In this document: positions 7,352 through 12,505 of the stretch, piece by piece | Layout of the letters: the number at the start of each line of letters is the position of its first letter | How positions within the stretch are numbered: position 1 is the stretch's first letter | Assembly (NCBI GenBank): GCA_030642465.1 | Contig: DAOWNS010000004.1 | Coordinates: 1-22,209 of the forward strand | DNA: 22,209 nt | Direction: 5' to 3' | Source: Candidatus Thorarchaeota archaeon | GTDB lineage: Archaea; Asgardarchaeota; Thorarchaeia; Thorarchaeales; Thorarchaeaceae | Program-made: the position numbers and the translations under genes | The notes under the pieces: generated by a model | Database searches by the model: none | What the model was told of the DNA's origin: nothing | What the model saw: the letters and a program-made list of their open reading frames with translations, nothing else

Positions 7352-7374
7352 TCGAAATTAAAAAAAGGGAAAAC
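7352..7374 (-). terminator. T-tract terminator after the winged-helix gene
   Basis: On the minus strand this reads TTTTCCCTTTTTTT, a typical archaeal pyrimidine/T-run terminator, about 40 bases past the stop of the small regulator and about 75 bases before aspS. It would separate the two transcription units. Confidence 0.45.
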
Positions 7375-7412
7375 GTGAACAGCTTCGATGCTGCCCACAT
7401 TCCTGTAGTGAA

Positions 7413-7625
7413 TCACATTGGGGCCGAAACAAGCTCGAATACCTTCTCCCGCGCGTCCCTTTCATGTTCTTGCTCCTTAATGAGACCTAGGTCCTTCAGT
7501 CGACTCAAACCATAGTTGACTGTTCTAGGAGGCAAGAATGTGCTTCTGATTAGGTCTCGCCGAGACATCCGGCGCTTACCCTTAAGAAGCACGTACAGAA
7601 ACTTCGCGGAAGGAGGTAGTGACAA
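7413..7625 (-). CDS. Small winged-helix (MarR/ArsR-like) DNA-binding protein
   Basis: The 70-residue product is little more than one winged helix-turn-helix. Helix 1 is SAKFLYVLLKG, the helix-turn-helix is MSRRDLIRSTFLPPRTVNYGLSRL (shown here as two parts: MSRRDLIRSTF and LPPRTVNYGLSRL), and a wing DLGLIKEQ follows. Such one-domain proteins act as transcriptional regulators, and no target can be named. The only ordinary start in frame is TTG at 7625, without an SD. A good SD (GGAGGT at 7682-7687) with an ATG at 7671 exists upstream but in another frame, so the true N-terminus is uncertain. No ligand-binding domain is present. Confidence 0.75.
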   Translation of the reverse strand: MSLPPSAKFLYVLLKGKRRMSRRDLIRSTFLPPRTVNYGLSRLKDLGLIKEQEHERDAREKVFELVSAPM

Positions 7626-7799
7626 GAACGAGCGTCTGGCAAACGTGATCCCACCTTAGAGTTGTTGCCATATCGTATTGTACCTCCTATTTGTTTTGCA
7701 TATCCAGAACGGATTCAAAGATAAGCCTTAGCATTCATTCTGTCATTGTAGCGAGGAAGAACAGCATGCACTCCTTTAGTCGCCACGATGTCACATTAG

Positions 7800-7926
7800 T
7801 TATATAGCGGTACCTTCATTGTGTGTTTGTTCTTATGAGCCACCAAGAGTTGGAGTTTCTAATCACGAAAGACACGCATCATATGGGTAGAGTGAGAACT
7901 CAGCATTGCTTTTTTTGCTAGTTTTT
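7800..7926 (+). other. Possible small transcription unit: 28-codon ORF or small RNA
   Basis: TTATATAG at 7800-7807 is one of the best TATA boxes in the window. About 31 bases downstream is an ATG (7835) opening a 28-codon frame that stops at 7921. Its product would start MSHQELEFLITK and end CFFC. The unit ends in T-tracts (seven T at 7910-7916 and five at 7922-7926), which resemble an archaeal terminator. It could be a leaderless microprotein gene or a non-coding RNA of about 90 nt with a short GAGT-GAGA-ACTC hairpin near its 3' end. The rest of the 390-base stretch 7626-8017 shows no recognisable gene, tRNA or repeat. Confidence 0.3.
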
Positions 7927-8017
7927 CGCGATCTACGTGCTTGAATTTCACTCATGACTGAATCCTTCTTGGAGGCACCTAGGACGCAAGAACATACGAA
8001 ATGGAGTGTAAGCGCAT

Positions 8018-8347
8018 ATGGCAAATCTTAAGGAAATTAGTAAGATTCTCGTAATGCTTGGTGGCATCCTCGGAGTAATATTCGGAATCCTGAAAGCTTT
8101 GATGATCACTGGCTGGGGGTGGGTTAGCTTCCCGCTCTTCGCCCTAGGAGGCGTCATCGAGGGAATAATCCTCGTCGTCGTTTCACTGATTGTGCTCGCC
8201 ACAAGCGGAGTTGTAAAGATCCCTGCTCTGAAGTTCGATAACAACTGGATTATCCTGTTGATTCTAGGCATCGTGATGTGGATCTTCGGCGGCGACTTGG
8301 GCTCAATCCTAGTCATAGTCGGTGCAATACTACTTGTAGTCAAATAG
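8018..8347 (+). CDS. Small hydrophobic membrane protein (three to four TM segments)
   Basis: The 109-residue protein is almost entirely hydrophobic. Segments at about 9-32 (ILVMLGGILGVIFGILKAL), 38-62, 74-90 and 93-108 are likely membrane helices, with a short cytoplasmic N-terminus (MANLKEISK). I do not recognise the family. The ATG is preceded by GGAGTG at a suitable distance. It resembles in size and character the membrane protein encoded at 9884-10252, and the two flank the aminotransferase gene, but clear sequence homology is not visible. A terminator hairpin follows the stop. Confidence 0.75.
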   Translation: MANLKEISKILVMLGGILGVIFGILKALMITGWGWVSFPLFALGGVIEGIILVVVSLIVLATSGVVKIPALKFDNNWIILLILGIVMWIFGGDLGSILVIVGAILLVVK

Positions 8348-8357
8348 GTAGGTTGCT

Positions 8358-8402
8358 CATGCCCCGCGTCCTGAAGGGGGCATGGGCCCCTCTCTCTTTC
8401 TT
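8358..8402 (+). terminator. Hairpin plus pyrimidine-tract terminator
   Basis: CATGCCCC (8358-8365) pairs perfectly with GGGGCATG (8377-8384) around an 11-base loop, followed by a C/T-rich tract to about 8402. It lies between the convergent membrane-protein and aminotransferase genes and may serve both directions, though the pyrimidine tract favours the plus strand. Confidence 0.6.
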
Positions 8403-8447
8403 GGTTCAACTCCATAATGACAGGATGATTCTCTGTTGCCGCATGCG

Positions 8448-9809
8448 TTATGCGCTCTGAGAAATCGCCTTGTCGAGCCTGTCGATTACGTCATCTATCT
8501 CCTCGTTCGTGATGACATAGCTTGGAGTCAACCGTAGTGTGTTTATTCCCGAACCAAGCATCCACAAGTTCTGCTTCTGAACCGCATTCTTGACAACACG
8601 GTTTCTAATCTTGGGAGCCTTTTCTTTGGACTTCTTATCTTTCACGAATTCCACACCAACCATCAGACCCAATCCGCGGACATCTCCAACGACTTCGTGT
8701 TTATCCTTGAGTTCTTTTAGTCGCTTTAACAGATAGGCACCCTTCTCGGCGTTGTTCTTGAGGAAATCTCCGTCCTCCAAGTGTTTGAGCATCCATAGGG
8801 ATAGAAGCGCCATCTTGGGTTCTGCAGAGAAAGTTTCGGAATGACGAGTTGGGCCTGAGAACATCGGTGCAGGGCCAATCGATGCGCCCATCGGGTACCC
8901 CGCACCCAATGCCTTGCCCATCGCCATGTAATCAGGAACAACGCCATGATTCTCAATCGCAAACATTTTCCCAGTTCGGCCCATCCCCGCTTGAACCTCA
9001 TCCGAAATGAAGAATCCACCAACATCTCTTGTGACCTCATACATCCCCTTCACTGCTTTTGCAGGAGGAACTATGAGACCACCCTCGCCGCATAGGGGCT
9101 CCATAACGGTGGCTGCGATGTCATTACCCTCCAATTGCAATGCGTACCGAAGAGCTTCAACGCACTCTAGATTACAATCCTCAACATTCTGACCATACGG
9201 ACAACGGTAGCAGTAAGGATAGAAGACTCGAATGACGTCGACACCTTGAGGATAGCCTGACTTATGCTTGGAGTTGGAGGCTGTAAGTGCCATTGCATAG
9301 CCAGTCCGTCCATGGAAAGCAGGTCTGAAGCCCACGAACCTCTGTTTACCCGAGAGATCCATTGCAGACTTCATGCAACCTTCAACCGCACGTCCGCCAG
9401 AGGTCGTGAAGACAACTCGTCTCTTCTGATTGCCTGGTGCCATCTTCCCGAGTTTCTCAGCAAGCAGAGTCTGCGGTATGCCGTCAAAGTCCGCCCCTGG
9501 AAACTCACGCACTACATCATTAATACTGGCTTCGAAATCAAGGAGTGGTTTGTATCTCAGTCCGAACGCCCGAACAGCTACGCCTCCGGTGACATCAAGG
9601 TATTCTGTTCCCTCAATGTCGTAGATTGTTGTTCCAAGACCACGAGTATGGTCAAGACATCCGTAGACTTCACGATCCTGTGTGGTGAGGGCTAGGCTCT
9701 CAGCACCTCGCTTCTTCCAGTAATCGTTAGTCATTGTTTCCTGCGATATATCATCGAACCCCAAGTTCTTGATAATCTGAATGTGTTTCTCGTCCATTAC
9801 TACAACCAT
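8448..9809 (-). CDS. Class III PLP-dependent aminotransferase (GabT/ornithine-aminotransferase-like)
   Basis: This 453-residue protein is a fold-type I class III aminotransferase. Visible landmarks are FHGRTGYAMALT, the Asp that binds the PLP ring nitrogen in ISDEVQAGMGRTGKMFA, and the Schiff-base lysine in MAMGKALGAGYPMG. The segment YPYCYRCPYGQNVEDC is typical of thermococcal GabT-like aminotransferases and racemases. The substrate could be GABA, ornithine, lysine or another amino acid, and racemase activity is known in relatives. One oddity is the PLP phosphate-binding turn: SGGRAVEG is found where SGTEANE is usual. Another is SETFSAEPKMA near the active-site Thr region, where TFSGNP is common. 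The ATG at 9809 and a second ATG at 9797 are both possible starts, with AAGGATGG placed to serve the latter. Physiological role unresolved. Confidence 0.92.
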   Translation of the reverse strand: MVVVMDEKHIQIIKNLGFDDISQETMTNDYWKKRGAESLALTTQDREVYGCLDHTRGLGTTIYDIEGTEYLDVTGGVAVRAFGLRYKPLLDFEASINDVVREFPGADFDGIPQTLLAEKLGKMAPGNQKRRVVFTTSGGRAVEGCMKSAMDLSGKQRFVGFRPAFHGRTGYAMALTASNSKHKSGYPQGVDVIRVFYPYCYRCPYGQNVEDCNLECVEALRYALQLEGNDIAATVMEPLCGEGGLIVPPAKAVKGMYEVTRDVGGFFISDEVQAGMGRTGKMFAIENHGVVPDYMAMGKALGAGYPMGASIGPAPMFSGPTRHSETFSAEPKMALLSLWMLKHLEDGDFLKNNAEKGAYLLKRLKELKDKHEVVGDVRGLGLMVGVEFVKDKKSKEKAPKIRNRVVKNAVQKQNLWMLGSGINTLRLTPSYVITNEEIDDVIDRLDKAISQSA

Positions 9810-9883
9810 CCTTGAAGGGACGAGCCAAACCTAGTACTGTTTCATTATCTAATTTGTGATGAGGGCTAGGGACCCCTCTGACC

Positions 9884-10252
9884 TTACTTGCTGAACATCA
9901 TGATAAGCCCTGCGAGAAGAATCATGAATCCTGCAAGAGTGCCTATGTTCGTCAACCACCCAATGACGTCGAAAGTGAGATTGCCAACGACTATAATGAT
10001 TGACAAGAAACCAAAAAGAGCAAGAAGGGCTCCGGATTTTCCCACCTTCCACGACACAAAGCCGCTAGCATCAAATGATAGAACAACCATCAAGACTAGG
10101 GCAATTCCTTGGATAAGAACCACAAGTCCGTTGATGTCACCGCCTGAAAAGGTGTTGAGTCCGCCAACGACCATTTGTATTGCAAAATATGCCAGAACTA
10201 TGCCGCCAAGAACAGTGTATCCCTGCGCGGCGCCATCAGCTTTACAGCCCAT
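9884..10252 (-). CDS. Small four-TM membrane protein of unknown function
   Basis: This is a 122-residue protein with four predicted membrane helices: about 12-33 (LGGIVLAYFAIQMVVGGL), 42-62 (GLVVLIQGIALVLMVVLSF), 73-93 and 98-119. A short soluble N-terminus (MGCKADGAAQ) precedes them. I do not recognise the family. The start ATG at 10252 has GAGGAG about ten bases upstream, and a TATA-like TTTATGTA lies at 10308-10315 on the minus strand. It is 74 bases upstream of the aminotransferase on the same strand, so the pair may be an operon. It faces the Cys-motif protein gene across a 160-base divergent promoter region. Confidence 0.75.
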   Translation of the reverse strand: MGCKADGAAQGYTVLGGIVLAYFAIQMVVGGLNTFSGGDINGLVVLIQGIALVLMVVLSFDASGFVSWKVGKSGALLALFGFLSIIIVVGNLTFDVIGWLTNIGTLAGFMILLAGLIMMFSK

Positions 10253-10413
10253 CTGTATTATGTCTCCTCGGGAACCAAGTCCCTTTCAGATACAGCCTTG
10301 GTATCAGTACATAAACCGTTTGGATGAGTGCGGGGCGTATTCTTCTCTGTAATACATAGGATTGTATTGCTGACATTCTAGGTTCGTATGACGTCAATAT
10401 TGATTCGTAAGAG

Positions 10414-11286
10414 GTGGCCATTACGAGATATCCCACATACGAGGGAAACAAGAGCACTGAGAAACCCGTTCGACTTGACAAAACTGAGGGTCATGTAGTC
10501 ATAGAAGGGAGAGCCTATCCAGCCCGAGAGATTGTAGAAGCACTTGCTCAGAGCGGATACACAGAGCTTCGATCGGTTGGTGATGCATTGGTGTTAGGTC
10601 GCCACCGGATTACGCCCATCTTCAAATCAGCAAAGGATAGAGCTATGGCATCCCTCTGTCACGGGAGCTTGGCGTTCTGCTGCCCGTTGTCAAAACGATG
10701 TGCTGAGAGAGATAGAGCTCTGGAAGTCCTGGGTCTCACCACAGAGGAATATGAGAACCTGAAAGGCGATGCTCATTGCCGATTCATTGACGCGTCTAGA
10801 GGCATCGCATCAACGGATGATGCGCGATCCTACGATGCGCGCAGCATCGCTGCAAACAGACCGGCAGTCGATAGAGGATACGGGTCGGATGATTATCGAA
10901 GAGACTTCGACAGACGTGATGATGCACACAATCGAAGAGATGTTGAGCCCGCTTCAAGACGGGACTACGGGTCCTATCGGAGCTCTAGTCACTCTGATCC
11001 CTACTCAGACCTGACCACAGCAATTCCATACTCTGAAAGCCATCGTAAGGATAATCTGATGGATGAAATGCGTTCAGGTTCCTGTGACGTTTCAACTCAG
11101 TCCTCTCGTAGCTGCCGAACAGATGCGGCGGTAGAAGGGTTGGGTGCGTTATTCATGCAGGGAGAGCTAAGTCCATTCAATGATGAAGTCAGAGATGATA
11201 GTTCAACACCTAGCTTCTGTTTCTCTTGCGGACGAACGATAAGGATGGGAATCAAATCTTGTCCCTATTGTGGAGCGACTCAGTAA
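10414..11286 (+). CDS. Cys-motif protein with charged disordered middle and C-terminal zinc ribbon
   Basis: The 290-residue product has three parts. Residues about 25-130 form a folded N-domain containing CHGSLAFCCPLSKRC, then RDRALEVLGLTTEEY and a further Cys in DAHCRFID. This five-cysteine pattern could hold an Fe-S cluster or zinc, and it reminds me of proteins annotated as methanogenesis marker 9-like; that is a weak recollection, not a search result. Residues about 130-230 are rich in Arg, Asp, Ser and Tyr and look disordered (DYRRDFDRRDDAHNRRD). The last 25 residues are a zinc ribbon, CFSCG then CPYCG. The start is GTG at 10414 with no clear SD. I infer a nucleic-acid or protein-binding scaffold, but the function is unknown. 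Neighbours give no strong hint. Confidence 0.75.
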   Translation: MAITRYPTYEGNKSTEKPVRLDKTEGHVVIEGRAYPAREIVEALAQSGYTELRSVGDALVLGRHRITPIFKSAKDRAMASLCHGSLAFCCPLSKRCAERDRALEVLGLTTEEYENLKGDAHCRFIDASRGIASTDDARSYDARSIAANRPAVDRGYGSDDYRRDFDRRDDAHNRRDVEPASRRDYGSYRSSSHSDPYSDLTTAIPYSESHRKDNLMDEMRSGSCDVSTQSSRSCRTDAAVEGLGALFMQGELSPFNDEVRDDSSTPSFCFSCGRTIRMGIKSCPYCGATQ

Positions 11287-11298
11287 CGGAATTGAAGT

Positions 11299-11544
11299 TC
11301 AGTAGTTGCCAATGGCGCTCTCACGTCGCACAGGGTAATCCTTTGGATACCCGAAGCTTGTGACGAATCGGTCTATGCCAACATCTTTTCCCAGAGCTTT
11401 CAGCTCTCTGAGTTGTTCTACAGAGCTTAAACCCCAACGGAATAGAGAAACGATGCCGCCGCGTCGAGAGAACTCTTTGACGAAGTACATGCTTTCTACC
11501 AAATCATTGTAGCTGTTCCAGGCGCTGGAAGAACGGGGGACCAC
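11299..11544 (-). CDS. C-terminal part of frame-split TIM-barrel hydrolase-like gene
   Basis: This 81-residue open frame continues the upstream protein in another frame. Read through with one extra C in the C5 run at about 11536-11540, the junction becomes NLFPWSPRSSSAWNSY, and the sequence then proceeds as DLVESMYFVKEFSRRGGIVS, ending in AIGNY. These residues look like the last strands and helices of the same barrel. The GTG at 11544 is only a nominal start: it has no SD and lies inside the overlap. It should be treated as the 3' end of the gene at 11496-12332, broken either by a real mutation or by a sequencing error in the C run. Confidence 0.6.
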   Translation of the reverse strand: MVPRSSSAWNSYNDLVESMYFVKEFSRRGGIVSLFRWGLSSVEQLRELKALGKDVGIDRFVTSFGYPKDYPVRRESAIGNY

Positions 11545-12332
11545 GGAAACAGGTTAATCATAAGGCCGCCTGTTATCTCTCTTATCTTGGTGTAATCATA
11601 TCCGTAAGCCTTCTTTGCACCCTCGGTAAGACCACTTTCTGGATCAACCAGAACCTCAACAGAGATCTTTAGTGGTTTGAAACGGTTTCCCTCCGCTCCA
11701 ATGAGGCTATCTGCCGCGCTCTGCAAGACGCGAAGTCCTTGGAGAACCTTTTCAGTTCGCCACTCATGCCACTTGTCATGGTAGTCTGGATTCTCTGTGA
11801 GATATCCATGAGTGAGTCGCGCAGGCTCTTGATCCACAAGAGGAGCGAACTCCTTCCGACACCTGTCGCAGAAACAGAACTCGTCTCTGATGAAACCTAC
11901 ACCAAAGAGGAGAATCTCGTCTATTGGATAGGCCCCAAGTTCCTTTACGATTTCTGCACCGTACTCCCAGTACTCTTCACGATTCGGGCATATCTGATGT
12001 TGCATTGATTGACCGGTAGCAGTCATGGTCTGGTATTTCGGGTCACGTGCAAACCACGCATCGGTGTAAAGGTCCATGCTCACAGCAGTGTGTATTTCCA
12101 GAGCTTCAGAGAGGGTGACCCATTCATCGAAAAACTCTGCGTACCCCTCCTCAACCGGGGCTGTCCTGCTGGGAAACACAACATGTCCGTTGGGCTCTTT
12201 GCCGACAATGCCAACTTCTCTCATATATGAGGCGTAGGTCGACATGAAATCCCTTGCTGAAACATCTATATCTTCGGATCTAAAGAGTATCAACGCTTTT
12301 TGCATGAGGAATTCTCTGATGTTTTGTTCCAT
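11496..12332 (-). CDS. TIM-barrel glycoside-hydrolase-like protein, N-terminal part (frameshifted)
   Basis: This 278-residue frame resembles uncharacterised TIM-barrel proteins related to glycoside hydrolases. It has an early helical segment (YASYMREVGIVG), alternating strands and helices, and the element GVGFIRDEFCFCDRCRKEF, a strand followed by a CxCxxC cluster as seen in GH-like families of bacteria and archaea. A catalytic acid pair cannot be assigned by eye, and E/D residues in IDEILLFG and SVEVLVDPES are candidates. The start ATG at 12332 has GGGGTGG six bases upstream. The frame ends early at a TAG just after a C5 run, and the true C-terminus is encoded in the next frame. A TATA-like TCTTATAG lies at about 12404-12411 on the minus strand. 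The 173-base gap to polB holds no other gene. Confidence 0.65.
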   Translation of the reverse strand: MEQNIREFLMQKALILFRSEDIDVSARDFMSTYASYMREVGIVGKEPNGHVVFPSRTAPVEEGYAEFFDEWVTLSEALEIHTAVSMDLYTDAWFARDPKYQTMTATGQSMQHQICPNREEYWEYGAEIVKELGAYPIDEILLFGVGFIRDEFCFCDRCRKEFAPLVDQEPARLTHGYLTENPDYHDKWHEWRTEKVLQGLRVLQSAADSLIGAEGNRFKPLKISVEVLVDPESGLTEGAKKAYGYDYTKIREITGGLMINLFPWSPVLPAPGTATMIW

Positions 12333-12505
12333 GTTGGTCCACCCCGTCAGTGATGCTTTGGCGTTCTATTGTCGGGCTCTTGCTCCAGCGGTTGTCGGCC
12401 CGCGCTATAAGAATTTCCTAGAGGGACTATCAACGCGTGTGTTATTATATCCTCACTTCTCGAACTGCTTTTCATGTGTCTTCAACTGCTCCAATCGAGT
12501 AATCA

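Noticed and set aside
7626..8017. tRNA or C/D-box RNA in the gene-free stretch
   Set aside because: No T-loop motif (GGTTCRANYCC), no cloverleaf arms and no paired C (RTGATGA) and D (CTGA) boxes could be found.
8395..8420. GGTTCAACTCC-like string resembling a tRNA T-loop
   Set aside because: No acceptor, D or anticodon arms at the right distances; lies between convergent genes after the terminator.
9264..9695. 143-codon plus-strand frame
   Set aside because: Antisense to the aminotransferase core and without recognisable domains.
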